In this document: positions 19,222 through 29,025 of the stretch, piece after piece
Position numbering within the stretch: position 1 is the first letter of the stretch
How the letters are laid out: each line of letters starts with the position of its first letter
Notes under the pieces: generated by a model
Told to the model about the DNA's origin: nothing
Databases searched by the model: none
The model's input: the letters and a program-made list of their open reading frames with translations, nothing else
Program-made: the position numbers and the translations under genes
NCBI GenBank assembly: GCA_963773085.1
Contig: CAVYZS010000008.1
Span: forward strand, 124,001-188,000
Direction: 5' to 3'
DNA: 64,000 nt
From: JAENVT01 sp963773085
Lineage (GTDB): Bacteria > Actinomycetota > Acidimicrobiia > Acidimicrobiales > Ilumatobacteraceae

Positions 19222-19842
19222 AGGCTTCCCTCACCCAAGCGCTCGAGCTGCGATTGCTCGCCCACCCGCCAGGCACCGTCCTCGAGGAATAGCTGGAACC
19301 TATAGCGGACGCTGGCAATCACGTCGTTGACCACTGTCGGCAGTCCGTCTGGCCCGTTTGGACCCATTACCGCCCCGGCGTCGAACACACAGAAGACGGC
19401 GTTCGCCTCGGTCGCTGAGCCCATGGTGACTGATTCATCGACGAAATACGAACCGCGCAGGTCGGTTGAGAAGTACAAACCTTCTGCCACCATTCCTGTG
19501 GCCAGCTCTATCACCGTGGCGCGTGAGTGTCCCTGCACGGCGGTGAAGGTCTCCGGCAGGCAGTCCGCCGGCACGGCACCGCATTGGTGGTAGGCGTCCG
19601 AGTAGTCCTGGACGGCCTGCCTGATCAGGTCCTCCGTCGCGATCGTGGTCGTGGTGGGCGGCAGGGTCGTGGTCGGGGCCGCTGTCGTGGAGACTCGGCG
19701 GGACCGTGGTGGCCGCGACCGTCGTATCCACGACACTCGTCGTCACCGCCACCGGTGCAGTCGTCGGCGTGGTGCTTCCGCCGCCGCTGCAGGCCGCGCC
19801 GAACAGAGCGGACAGAACACCAATCGCGATCAATCGCTTCAT
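19203..19842 (-). CDS. Thr-rich lipoprotein, frameshifted
   Basis: About 212 aa once one extra base at 19690-19705 is removed. Signal peptide MKRLIAIGVLSALFGAAC ends in a lipobox Cys. A Thr/Pro linker (TTVAATTVPP continuing VSTTAAPTTTLPPTTTT) joins a globular domain, EDLIRQAVQDYSDAYHQCG...RYRFQLFLEDGAWRVGEQSQLERL. The domain looks like the NTF2/DUF4878-like folds of extracytoplasmic lipoproteins. No specific function. GTG 19851 is an alternative start. Confidence 0.7.
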
Positions 19843-19970
19843 CGTCGGCACCCACCGAAATCATTGCGAACGTCCAGCGCAGATCGCTGTCCGTCCGTCC
19901 ATCCTACCCGCCGCCCTGTCATCACCCTCAAAGATGCACAGCGGCCAGCGAGGAGCGGAAGCGGGTCAGC

Positions 19971-22058
19971 TCACCCGGCGTACCAGTAGCAGCCGTATTG
20001 CTCGGGGTCGCTCCACTGCACGGAATCGCGGGCAGCGAGCGTGGCCCGGTCGGTGAACTGCATGTCGCCGGCGCCGATCGTGACCAGTTCGCTGCCGATC
20101 ACCAGCGACCGCTGCAGCGGGTTCCAGCAGGTGTTGTCGGCGCGGGACTCGTGCGAGATCGTGCCGCGGCCGACCAGGGTGGTGCCTTGCAGTTGGGCGA
20201 CGATCACTCCACCGACCGGGTTGGTCAGTGAGCCGGCGAGACAGTCGACCGCCGGGCCGCAGCTGTTCCAACCGGGCGACACCGGCAGCAGGATCGTGCC
20301 GTCCTCGGGCCAGTACAGGAAGGCGTGGTGATCCCACTCGGCCTCGCTGGAGCCACCGATCGGCAGCGTCGAGAGTCGCTGCGGGTTGGCCGGATCGCTC
20401 ACGTCGAACAGCGAGAGTTGCGTGCCCTGCAACCGCCCATCGGTCGACGCATCTTGGCCGACACCCAGCAGCAGGCCGTCGCCGACCGGGTGGAGGTACG
20501 CCGAGTAGCCGGGGATCTTCAGTTCGCCGGTCAGCGCGGGCGCCGTCGGGTCACTGAGGTCGATGACGTACAGCGGGTCGGTCTGGCGGAAGGTGACGAC
20601 GTAGCCCTGGGTGCCGAGGAAGCGCACGGCGTAGATCTGTTCGTTGTTGCCGAGCCCGTCGACGATGCCGATCTGAGCCAGGTCAGTGCCGTCGGCGCGT
20701 AGCACTCGCACGGCCGACGACGGCTGAGCGGAGCCGTTCCAACCGAACGACGTCGTGGCGACGCGTAGGTCGCCCTCGTACTCGCTCATCGAGAACTGGT
20801 TGAGCAACTGGCCGGCCACCTCACCGGAAGCGACGTAGGAAGCGGAGCCACCCTCGCCCAGCGCGAACTTGTGGATCAGGGTCTTCGGCTGCGTGGTCTG
20901 CGGAGCGACGACACCATCGACCGGTTGATACCAGTCCCACGGCACGGTCGCCATGTAGATGCTGGTCGGCGAGGCGTACACGGTGTCGCTGTTCGACACG
21001 ATGCCCGCCGAACCGATCGGCTGGCCGGCGTTGCGCACGTCGAGGGAAGCGATCCACGACACGCCCAACCCGGCGAACTCGCTCGGCGCGGCAACGGCCG
21101 AGCAGTCGAGGGCATTCGACATGTCGCCGAACGTTCCGTCAGCAGTTTCGTCGAACAACCGCGGCATCCAGTCGTCGATCGTCGACTGCAAGATGATGTC
21201 CTTGTTGCGTTGCAGGGCGCGGTCCTCGTCGAGGCCGAACTGGTTCGGGTAGACGAAGGGCAGGCGGGCGGCGAGCGACGAGGTGAGCACAAGGCGGGCG
21301 GTGCCGTCGATCGCCCGGGCGGCGGAGAGGTGACCTTCGAGGTGGCTGCGGCGCAGCAGCACGGGGGCCGTCACGTCGCCGACGTCGTACACCGAGACGA
21401 CGGTGTCGATGCCGGTGTACGGCTGCGTGGCCACGAGCAGATGCGTACCGTCGAGGAGTAGCTGATGGGCACCTTCGGGCACGTCGAGTTTGGCGGTCAC
21501 TCGTGCTTCGGCGACGTCGACGATCCTGACGCCGTCCTGCGAGGCGACGAACACGTGGGTGCCGTCGGTCTCGACCATGTCGCCCTCATCGACACCGACC
21601 TCTTGCGTGTTGGTGCCCGAGAAGTTCGGAACCGCAGGTGCACCTGGTGCGGGAGTGGCGGCTGCGGCGGTGGTCGTCTCCGGCGCACCACTGGCTGTCG
21701 CGGCACGGGCGTCTTCCATCATCGGCACCGGTCCGCCGCCGTAGTTCCACGGCGTCCCCCCAAGACCCCACGCCGTCACTCGCTTCAGCGCCTCGTCCTG
21801 CATGTAGGAGAGGAGGTCGGGGCATTCGGCGAAGAACCTCAACCTCGACGACCCGGCCGAACTGAACTGTGCGGGGTGCCTCGGCGCGGTGGTGGTCGGC
21901 GTCGTCGGGCGAGGCGACGTCGTGTCGGTCACCTCCACGGTGGACCCGGTCGTCGAGGTCGACGAAGTCGAGACCGCTTCCGGGTCGTCGCCGAAGCAGC
22001 CGGCAAGCGTGAGCGTCGCCACGGCGACGAGGGTGGCAGTGGGCAGTGAACGCGTCAT
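19971..22058 (-). CDS. Beta-propeller domain lipoprotein
   Basis: A 695-aa protein with a lipoprotein signal (MTRSLPTATLVAVATLTLAGC) and a Thr-rich linker. A large beta-propeller-type secreted domain follows, with repeated blade-like stretches such as VETDGTHVFVASQDGVRIVDV, YVIDLSDPTAPALTGELKIPGYSAY and LSLFDVSDPANPQRLSTLPIGG. This matches the prokaryotic Beta_propel family (secreted, C-terminal propeller). It is anchored outside the membrane. Role unknown, possibly protein or ligand binding. It may head a transcript with the two smaller exported proteins downstream. Confidence 0.85.
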   Translation of the reverse strand: MTRSLPTATLVAVATLTLAGCFGDDPEAVSTSSTSTTGSTVEVTDTTSPRPTTPTTTAPRHPAQFSSAGSSRLRFFAECPDLLSYMQDEALKRVTAWGLGGTPWNYGGGPVPMMEDARAATASGAPETTTAAAATPAPGAPAVPNFSGTNTQEVGVDEGDMVETDGTHVFVASQDGVRIVDVAEARVTAKLDVPEGAHQLLLDGTHLLVATQPYTGIDTVVSVYDVGDVTAPVLLRRSHLEGHLSAARAIDGTARLVLTSSLAARLPFVYPNQFGLDEDRALQRNKDIILQSTIDDWMPRLFDETADGTFGDMSNALDCSAVAAPSEFAGLGVSWIASLDVRNAGQPIGSAGIVSNSDTVYASPTSIYMATVPWDWYQPVDGVVAPQTTQPKTLIHKFALGEGGSASYVASGEVAGQLLNQFSMSEYEGDLRVATTSFGWNGSAQPSSAVRVLRADGTDLAQIGIVDGLGNNEQIYAVRFLGTQGYVVTFRQTDPLYVIDLSDPTAPALTGELKIPGYSAYLHPVGDGLLLGVGQDASTDGRLQGTQLSLFDVSDPANPQRLSTLPIGGSSEAEWDHHAFLYWPEDGTILLPVSPGWNSCGPAVDCLAGSLTNPVGGVIVAQLQGTTLVGRGTISHESRADNTCWNPLQRSLVIGSELVTIGAGDMQFTDRATLAARDSVQWSDPEQYGCYWYAG

Positions 22059-22151
22059 GCCCGTTCGACGCTGCGAGTGATCAGGTTGGTTCCCGCCGTC
22101 ATCGAGATGTCACGACGGATTCTCGACGACACCGAGTGACGTAAGCTGCTG

Positions 22152-22157
22152 TAAGAT
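22152..22157 (+). promoter_or_regulatory. -10 element and probable operator of vapBC
   Basis: TAAGAT, 6 nt, then ATG at 22164. The surrounding 28 bp (22137-22164) begins TGAC and ends GTCA, and carries two GTAAG copies 10 bp apart. That is suitable for autoregulation by the ribbon-helix-helix antitoxin. Confidence 0.5.
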
Positions 22158-22163
22158 GATGTC

Positions 22164-22424
22164 ATGAGCCATCGGCTGCAGATCACACTGGAGGACGACC
22201 AGTACAACGCACTCGCGGCCGAGAGCGCGCAGACGGGTATCTCGATGGCCGAACTTGTTCGCCAGGCAGTCGAGGCTCGCCTCGGGCTCGAGTCCGGCGA
22301 GCAACGGGCCAACCGCTTCCGTCGGGCGCTCGGCTCCGCTGTGGGTGTATGGCACGAGCGACCCGACGACGGGTTGGCGTATCAGCGTCGCATCCGTGCA
22401 CCGCTTGCTGATCGGGCAATCTGA
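22164..22424 (+). CDS. vapB: VapB-type ribbon-helix-helix antitoxin
   Basis: An 86-aa protein beginning MSHRLQITLEDDQYNALAAESAQTG, then ISMAELVRQAVEARL, the ribbon-helix-helix fold of MetJ/Arc-type antitoxins. The C-terminal part should bind and neutralise the PIN toxin. Its TGA shares a base with the ATG of vapC. Confidence 0.85.
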   Translation: MSHRLQITLEDDQYNALAAESAQTGISMAELVRQAVEARLGLESGEQRANRFRRALGSAVGVWHERPDDGLAYQRRIRAPLADRAI

Positions 22425-22795
22425 TGGTGGTGGTCGACACGAACGTGCTCGTCGATGTGTTGCGTGGGGTTCCGAGAGCGGTCGCTGCCTTGGAGCGGCA
22501 TGCGGCCGAGGAGGTCGTCGTGCCGTCGATGGTTCGATTCGAGGTCCTTGCAGGTGCGCGACCGTCGGAGATGACCGCGATCACATCGCTGCTCGACGAG
22601 TGCATCGACGCGCCGGTCGATGTCTCGGTCGCCGACGAGGCGGCCAGCCTGGCGCGTCGATACATGCGCTCGCACTCGGGGATCGATCCGATCGACTACG
22701 TCGTCGCGGCGACGGCCCGCCTGCTCGATGCCGAGTTGTTGACCCGCAACGTGAGGCACTTCCCGATGTTCCGGCGGTTGAAGGCACCGTACTGA
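22424..22795 (+). CDS. vapC: VapC-type PIN domain ribonuclease toxin
   Basis: A 123-aa PIN protein with acidic active-site residues in VVVDTNVLVDVL (Asp5), the Glu of RFEVLAG, and DPIDYVVAATARLLDAELLTRN. This is a complete type II toxin that should cut RNA, commonly tRNA or rRNA, when VapB is degraded. The one-base overlap with vapB is typical of a type II pair. Confidence 0.88.
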   Translation: MVVVDTNVLVDVLRGVPRAVAALERHAAEEVVVPSMVRFEVLAGARPSEMTAITSLLDECIDAPVDVSVADEAASLARRYMRSHSGIDPIDYVVAATARLLDAELLTRNVRHFPMFRRLKAPY

Positions 22796-22796
22796 T

Positions 22797-22810
22797 CCCC
22801 GGATTCGGGG
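22797..22810. terminator. Bidirectional hairpin between vapC and ABC-F gene
   Basis: CCCCG-GATT-CGGGG in the 18-bp space between converging stops. Short but well placed. Confidence 0.5.
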
Positions 22811-22813
22811 GGC

Positions 22814-24487
<1,674 letters not shown>

Positions 24488-24530
24488 GCAGCCATTCTGC
24501 CTGCCTTGTCAGGTGGCGCGGACAGCCAGG

Positions 24531-24536
24531 TACGGT
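24531..24536 (+). promoter_or_regulatory. -10 element of TIGR03085 gene
   Basis: TACGGT, then gaaacc, then ATG at 24543. Leaderless layout. Confidence 0.55.
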
Positions 24537-24542
24537 GAAACC

Positions 24543-25175
24543 ATGACCATCACTGCAAACGAACGTGCCGCAATGTGCGATCTGTTCGACGAGCTCGGTC
24601 CCGATGCTCCGACGCTGTGCGAGGGCTGGACGACCCGCGACCTCCTCGCTCACCTGTTGGTGCGCGAGCGCCGCATGGACGCCGTCGCCGGCAATGTGCT
24701 GCCGTTCCTCGCCGACTACACCAAGCGGGTGACCGATTCGGTCGCTGCCCAGGAGTTTGCCGCGAACGTCGAGGAGTTTCGTGGCGGTCCGCCGATCTGG
24801 TCACCATGGGCCATTCCGGTGCTCGGCGACAAGTTCAACCTCGCCGAGTTCTTCGTGCATACCGAAGACATCCGCCGAGCCCAGCCGACGTGGGAACCAC
24901 GCGACGACGATCCGGCCCGAGACGATGCCCTATGGAATCCGCTGAAGACGATGGGGCGATTGCTGTTCCGGAAATCCCCTGTCGGTGTCGTGCTGCGCAG
25001 CGCCGAGCGGGAAGACATCGTCGTCAAGAAGGGTGACCCCGGCGTGATTCTGGTCGGCCAGCCCGGTGAGATCGTGCTGCACGCTTTCGGCCGGCCCCTC
25101 GACAAGGTCCGCCTTGTCCTGCAAGGCGAGAAGAAGGACATCGAGGCCTTCGAGGCATCGTCCCGTGGCCTGTAG
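24543..25175 (+). CDS. TIGR03085 family protein (DinB/MDMPI-like)
   Basis: A 210-aa actinobacterial protein with the mycothiol-dependent isomerase-like N-terminal bundle (LCEGWTTRDLLAHLLVRERRMDAV). Further motifs are the segment LAEFFVHTEDIRRAQP and a C-terminal sterol-carrier-like part (VLHAFGRPLDKVRLVLQG). The His residues in LAHLL and FFVHTED may bind metal. Substrate unknown. An open frame extends upstream to 24432, but the ATG at 24543 has a -10 hexamer 6 nt away. Confidence 0.85.
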   Translation: MTITANERAAMCDLFDELGPDAPTLCEGWTTRDLLAHLLVRERRMDAVAGNVLPFLADYTKRVTDSVAAQEFAANVEEFRGGPPIWSPWAIPVLGDKFNLAEFFVHTEDIRRAQPTWEPRDDDPARDDALWNPLKTMGRLLFRKSPVGVVLRSAEREDIVVKKGDPGVILVGQPGEIVLHAFGRPLDKVRLVLQGEKKDIEAFEASSRGL

Positions 25176-25249
25176 GGTCGCAAGGTCTGGAGACCAGGCC
25201 AGATGACTCATTTTGGCCGTTTCCGCTTTATGTAACGAGCGGCGTAGCC

Positions 25250-25255
25250 GATACT
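25250..25255 (+). promoter_or_regulatory. -10 element of NERD gene
   Basis: GATACT, 6 nt, then ATG at 25262. A first-position mismatch to TANNNT. Confidence 0.35.
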
Positions 25256-25261
25256 CGCTTC

Positions 25262-25756
25262 ATGCCCACGAAGTTGCTCGCGCTGCACCTCCAACTGCAC
25301 GAGCGCGCCGTGGTGCTCGACGACCGCAAGGTCCCGGGCACCAAGGTCCACATCGACCACATCGTGGTCGCGCCGTCGGGCGTGTGGGTGATCGATGCCA
25401 GGGATTGCGGCGGGCGTGTCGAACGGCGTGACGTCGGCGGCTGGTTCAAGGTCGACGAGCGGCTGTACGTGGCCGGCAAGGACCGAACCAACATGATCGA
25501 CGAGGTCGACCGCCATGTGATGGCCGTCGAGGATGCGCTGGCCAAGGAAGGTCTCGACCAGATCCCGGTGCATGCCGCCCTGTGCTTCATGAACGCAGAG
25601 TGGGGCTGGTTTGCGAAGCCCTTCTCGCTGAGCGGCGTGTGGGTCACCTGGGCGGAGAAACTCCCTGAACTGGTACTCGACTGGAGCGCGATCCCGAATG
25701 CGGAACTCGATCGCCTGGCTCGAGCCCTCGGATCACGGCTGCCTGCTGCGGCTTAG
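25262..25756 (+). CDS. NERD (nuclease-related) domain protein
   Basis: A 164-aa protein that is almost only a NERD domain: VLDDRKVPGTKVHIDHIVVAPSGVWVIDARDCGGRV, then GGWFKVDERLYVAGKDRTNMIDEV. NERD is related to restriction-endonuclease folds. The usual catalytic-looking Lys of the VIDAK motif is Arg here (VIDAR), so nuclease activity is doubtful. A second NERD protein lies 2 kb away on the other strand. Confidence 0.75.
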   Translation: MPTKLLALHLQLHERAVVLDDRKVPGTKVHIDHIVVAPSGVWVIDARDCGGRVERRDVGGWFKVDERLYVAGKDRTNMIDEVDRHVMAVEDALAKEGLDQIPVHAALCFMNAEWGWFAKPFSLSGVWVTWAEKLPELVLDWSAIPNAELDRLARALGSRLPAAA

Positions 25757-25762
25757 GTTTCG

Positions 25763-26296
25763 TCAGTCGGCGGCGCGGCGTGAGACGGTGTTGATCTTCA
25801 CGATCGCGTTCTCGGGAATCGCCTTCGTGATGGGGAGCGCGTGGACTGTGGTGACCTGCCCAGGCTCCAGATCGATGACCCAGGCGAAGGTCGTGTCGTA
25901 TTGCGTAGCGCCGTCGGGGGATTCGATCGACAAGTCGATCATGTAGTTCGAGCGTTTGCTGCTGCTGTTCGTCACCGTCACGGTGACCGCGCGGAAACCG
26001 ACGGCGTCGCGCTGACCAAGAACGACGCCACCGACATCGGAGCTCGCCTCGGCTGACCCGATTCGGTTGTCGACACCGGAGACCGTGCCGTTTGATCCTT
26101 GTGAGTTTGCGATCGCAAACCCGATGACGACGAGGACCACGATCGCGAAGATGTAGCGCTTCTTGAGGTACCAGGGTCGCAGTTCCTTGATCCTCGCCTC
26201 CGCTGCCCTGGCAACGGCCTTTGCCTCCTTGGCTGACCACGGTGCCGTGGACGGCGACGCCATGTTCGGCGCAGGTGGTGGCATGACGACGTACAT
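25763..26296 (-). CDS. Single-pass membrane protein of unknown function
   Basis: A 177-aa protein. The first 45 residues are Pro/Ala-rich and charged (cytoplasmic), followed by one transmembrane helix (YIFAIVVLVVIGFAIANSQ). The extracytoplasmic domain of about 110 residues (VGFRAVTVTVTNSSSKRSNYMIDLSIESPDG) resembles FxLYD or DUF4352-like beta-sandwich modules. GAGGAG 4 nt before the ATG is a clear ribosome binding site. Confidence 0.7.
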   Translation of the reverse strand: MYVVMPPPAPNMASPSTAPWSAKEAKAVARAAEARIKELRPWYLKKRYIFAIVVLVVIGFAIANSQGSNGTVSGVDNRIGSAEASSDVGGVVLGQRDAVGFRAVTVTVTNSSSKRSNYMIDLSIESPDGATQYDTTFAWVIDLEPGQVTTVHALPITKAIPENAIVKINTVSRRAAD

Positions 26297-26356
26297 CGAA
26301 CTCCTCTGTCTCTACCGTTCAACCGTATGGGCCACCCGTGCTGGTGCGCCAGGGCC

Positions 26357-27670
26357 CTATGACCCCCAGACGTCACGGCCTCGGCGTGGCACTCCCTGGG
26401 GAGTGTGGGTCAGCGAGAACAGCGCGGTGAGCGCCATGTCGAGATCGAGGCGTTCACCGGTCCAGCAGCATCGACCGTCGGCGGCCGTGCGTGATTGAGC
26501 CTCGACCGCTTTGTGATCGCCCGCTGTGGTGGGAGGTCTGGCACATATGCAGCGACCGTGGGGATCGTGGAACTCGAGACCATCGGGCGTACGCACGGAG
26601 GTCCACCCACCTTCGTGCAGCCGATGGTGGTGGAAGCGACATAGCAAGGTGAGGTTGGGAAGTTTGCTCTGGCCGCCGTGCGCCCGGTGACGGAGGTGAT
26701 GCACGTCGAGCCGGGCTCGGCGGCCGCAGCCGGGCACTTGGCAGCGGTGGTCGTCGCGCTCTTCGACCTGGCGTCGTAACGCTCCACGCACCAGCCGTTG
26801 ACGAGGGCTGAGATGCTTCACGTTGCCGTCGTCGTCGGTTACCACTGTCTCGATATCTGCATCACACGCCAACCTCAGCGCCGTCTCGACGGAAATGCCG
26901 ATCGGTTGATCAAGGCTGTCGCCATGGCCGTCGATCTCGCAGCACCCGTCCCCACCACGTAACGCCGACTGGGTGACGTGCATCCGAACGAGGTAGCGGG
27001 GTGTACGGCCTTCGTCACCTGATGCTGCGTGGCCGGCGATTGCCAGATCGACCAGGGCGTCGGCACGACGAGCCGACTGCGGATCACGGGTTCCGTCGGG
27101 CTGAGCGATGGACGGTGCCACGAGGTATTCGATGGCGGAGAGCACCGTGGCGCCGGCTTCAGAGGGGAGTCGTACGGTGATCACCACCGATCCGTCGTCA
27201 TCGATCTGATGGTGCAGGCTGCGGCGGTCGTGCTGGACCTGTTCGCGTTCGACTGCGACGGGTTCGGCGCGGCGATAGGCGCTGACGATGCGTTCTACCT
27301 GGTTGGTGGTGCCGGCCAGCGCCATGTCGACCAGGTCCTGCGCGCACTCGGCTGTGGCGATGCGGGTGATGGCTCGCACCTTCGAGTACGACAACCGGCC
27401 GGTCGCCATGGCTGTGGCTATCTGCGGGAACTGCTCCAACGCCCTGGCAACGCGCACCTTTTCGCGGGCGGCACGGATGTCGAGCCCGACCTGCCACGAC
27501 AGCCACATCGCGCACGACTGGCACTCCCACAGCGTCCAACCTTCACGCCGATCGAACTCGGCGACGGCGAGTAGCCAGTCGTGCTCCGCAGAGGTGAGGT
27601 TCGCTGCACCCTGGCAAATCACGGCCTCTAGCTGCTCCAACGGACGAAGAGAGGTGGGAGTTGTGTCCAT
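26357..27670 (-). CDS. DUF222/13E12 HNH endonuclease-family protein
   Basis: Intact 437-aa protein. The N-terminal DUF222 helical region runs through LEAVICQGAANLTSAEHDWLL, SCAMWLSWQVGLDIRAAREKVRVARAL and MATGRLSYSKVRAITRIAT. A C-terminal HNH nuclease domain follows: CQVPGCGRRARLDVHHLRHRAHGGQ, then LTLLCRFHHHRLHEGG. These genes are repeated in actinobacterial genomes with unknown role. Direct copies of a 16-bp palindrome lie near the two ends of the gene. It is far diverged from the broken copy at 13.8-15.0 kb. Confidence 0.85.
   Translation of the reverse strand: MDTTPTSLRPLEQLEAVICQGAANLTSAEHDWLLAVAEFDRREGWTLWECQSCAMWLSWQVGLDIRAAREKVRVARALEQFPQIATAMATGRLSYSKVRAITRIATAECAQDLVDMALAGTTNQVERIVSAYRRAEPVAVEREQVQHDRRSLHHQIDDDGSVVITVRLPSEAGATVLSAIEYLVAPSIAQPDGTRDPQSARRADALVDLAIAGHAASGDEGRTPRYLVRMHVTQSALRGGDGCCEIDGHGDSLDQPIGISVETALRLACDADIETVVTDDDGNVKHLSPRQRLVRGALRRQVEERDDHRCQVPGCGRRARLDVHHLRHRAHGGQSKLPNLTLLCRFHHHRLHEGGWTSVRTPDGLEFHDPHGRCICARPPTTAGDHKAVEAQSRTAADGRCCWTGERLDLDMALTALFSLTHTPQGVPRRGRDVWGS
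26390..26405. repeat. 16-bp palindrome, 3' copy
   Basis: CACTCCCTGGGGAGTG, 7-bp arms around TG, inside the last codons of the HNH gene. Identical to the copy at 27711-27726. Confidence 0.85.
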
Positions 27671-27676
27671 GAATCG

Positions 27677-27696
27677 ATCGTACGCAGGGGGTGTTA
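27677..27696 (-). promoter_or_regulatory. Promoter motif of second DUF222-HNH gene
   Basis: Minus strand: TAACACCCC (27688-27696), 5 nt, TACGAT (27677-27682), 6 nt, ATG at 27670. Same order and spacing as before the first DUF222-HNH gene. Confidence 0.6.
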
Positions 27697-27710
27697 CGGG
27701 GTGGCGGGGA

Positions 27711-27726
27711 CACTCCCTGGGGAGTG
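27711..27726. repeat. 16-bp palindrome, 5' copy
   Basis: CACTCCCTGGGGAGTG located 41 nt upstream of the HNH start. Identical to the copy inside the gene's 3' end. Confidence 0.85.
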
Positions 27727-27749
27727 CGCGGGCCGGGATGCCGACTGTC

Positions 27750-28364
27750 TCAGGCAGACTGCCAGGTGGCCTGGTTGCGGGCGACGGCGAAGATGTGCTC
27801 GACCTGCGCTGGCGTCAGCCGATGTGGTTGTTGCAGCAGAAAGTTACGCAGGCTCCGACGAGTGGTGATGTGGACGTCGGGCGGGGTGCCCTTGATCGTC
27901 AGCTCGGCCAGATCGACGAAGACGATTGCGGGACGCACCTCGACCGGCATTGCGCATGCCGCGGTGAGGAGCGTGCCGGCGCGCGTGGCATCGCGTCGTG
28001 AGTTGTGCAAGTAGACCGTCGAGTGACCGTTCACCCACACCGCCTGCTCGTACACGCACACCGAACCGTCGGGGTGATGCTTGGTGGTGAGGGTGAAGAC
28101 GCCCCGGGGTCCGATGACCACATGGTCGATGTCGCTGCCGCGGTTGCCGATCGGGACTGCGTGCAGCACGTGCCATCCGTCTGGAAGCTTCGCCAACTCG
28201 CGGCCGAGCTGTTCCTCGGCCTTCGCGCCGACGCGCCCGGCCCGTTCGTCGGTCTTCACTCCGAGAACCCGAGTCACAAGGCTCCAGATCGATGACGGGC
28301 CGGTGACCTGCTCGCGCTCGACCGTGGCTGCGGCACCCGCACCGTTGGTCGAGAGATCGGTCAT
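27750..28364 (-). CDS. NERD domain protein
   Basis: A 204-aa protein with a NERD domain at about residues 40-125: ERAGRVGAKAEEQLGRELAKL, GSDIDHVVIGPRGVFTLTTKHHPDGSVCVY. A C-terminal VHITTRRSLRNFLLQQP segment is often seen after NERD. Here the Lys after VFTLTTK is kept. It probably binds or cuts DNA, but the role is unknown. It lies upstream of the second HNH gene on the same strand, 79 bp apart. Confidence 0.8.
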   Translation of the reverse strand: MTDLSTNGAGAAATVEREQVTGPSSIWSLVTRVLGVKTDERAGRVGAKAEEQLGRELAKLPDGWHVLHAVPIGNRGSDIDHVVIGPRGVFTLTTKHHPDGSVCVYEQAVWVNGHSTVYLHNSRRDATRAGTLLTAACAMPVEVRPAIVFVDLAELTIKGTPPDVHITTRRSLRNFLLQQPHRLTPAQVEHIFAVARNQATWQSA

Positions 28365-28518
28365 GCACAGTCATCGGCACGTCGGTGCCGACTCGTGAAC
28401 CAATCCTGACGAAGGGACTCGGCGATGTCAGACCGGGCGGTCACAAGGGGGCGGCATCACCCGGTGATATTCTCCCGCGGGCTCACCAACCCCGATGTGA
28501 CGAAGGCAGGTTGCGCCG

Positions 28519-28659
28519 ATGCTCTCCGATGTCCCGCCCCCCGACTCCGGAGGGTCGTCCTCGTCCACGGCAGTCATCGTGGTTGTCGCGGTGATCGTCG
28601 TCGCCCTGGTGGTCGTCGGGTTGATCATGGCGCGTCGCCGTCGCAAGGCTCGGCCCTGA
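28519..28659 (+). CDS. Small single-pass membrane protein
   Basis: A 46-aa ORF: MLSDVPPPDSGGSSSST, then one hydrophobic helix rich in Val/Ile (TAVIVVVAVIVVALVVVGLI), then the basic end MARRRRKARP. GAAGG about 12 nt upstream could serve as ribosome binding site. The Ser/Pro N-terminus, clean helix and positive C-terminus suggest a real small membrane protein with N-out orientation. No family recognised. Confidence 0.5.
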   Translation: MLSDVPPPDSGGSSSSTAVIVVVAVIVVALVVVGLIMARRRRKARP

Positions 28660-28689
28660 CAACGACACGGTCGCCGTGACCGCACGGAC

Positions 28690-29025
28690 GTGAGCTACAC
28701 CACGGCTCTCGGCCTCACCTTGGTCATCGAACTCCCCGTGTACATGGTGGCGTTGACCCGCTGGGCGGCACGGCGGTGGCAGGAGGCGATGGTGACCGGG
28801 CTCGTGGTCAACCTCATCTCGCACCCGATCGCGTTTCTTGCCGTCTATCCCGTGCTCGAGGACCTGGTCGGGGGAGCGGCCGCCCTCGTCGTCACCGAAC
28901 TCGCCGTCGTGATCGGCGAAGCGGCGATGCTGTCGCTACGCCGTGTCCCGCCATCGGTCGCCTTCGCCACGAGCGCCTGCGCCAACGTCGCGTCACTCGT
29001 GCTGGGAGTGGCGCTCGTGCTTTGA
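28690..29025 (+). CDS. Small polytopic membrane protein
   Basis: A 111-aa hydrophobic protein with three to four membrane helices (LGLTLVIELPVYMVAL; MVTGLVVNLISHPIAFLAVYP; AALVVTELAVVIGEAAML; SVAFATSACANVASLVLGVAL). Start GTG 28690, 30 bp after the small membrane ORF, so possibly co-transcribed. The last 181 bp overlap the opposite-strand desaturase-like frame. Function unknown. Confidence 0.65.
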   Translation: MSYTTALGLTLVIELPVYMVALTRWAARRWQEAMVTGLVVNLISHPIAFLAVYPVLEDLVGGAAALVVTELAVVIGEAAMLSLRRVPPSVAFATSACANVASLVLGVALVL

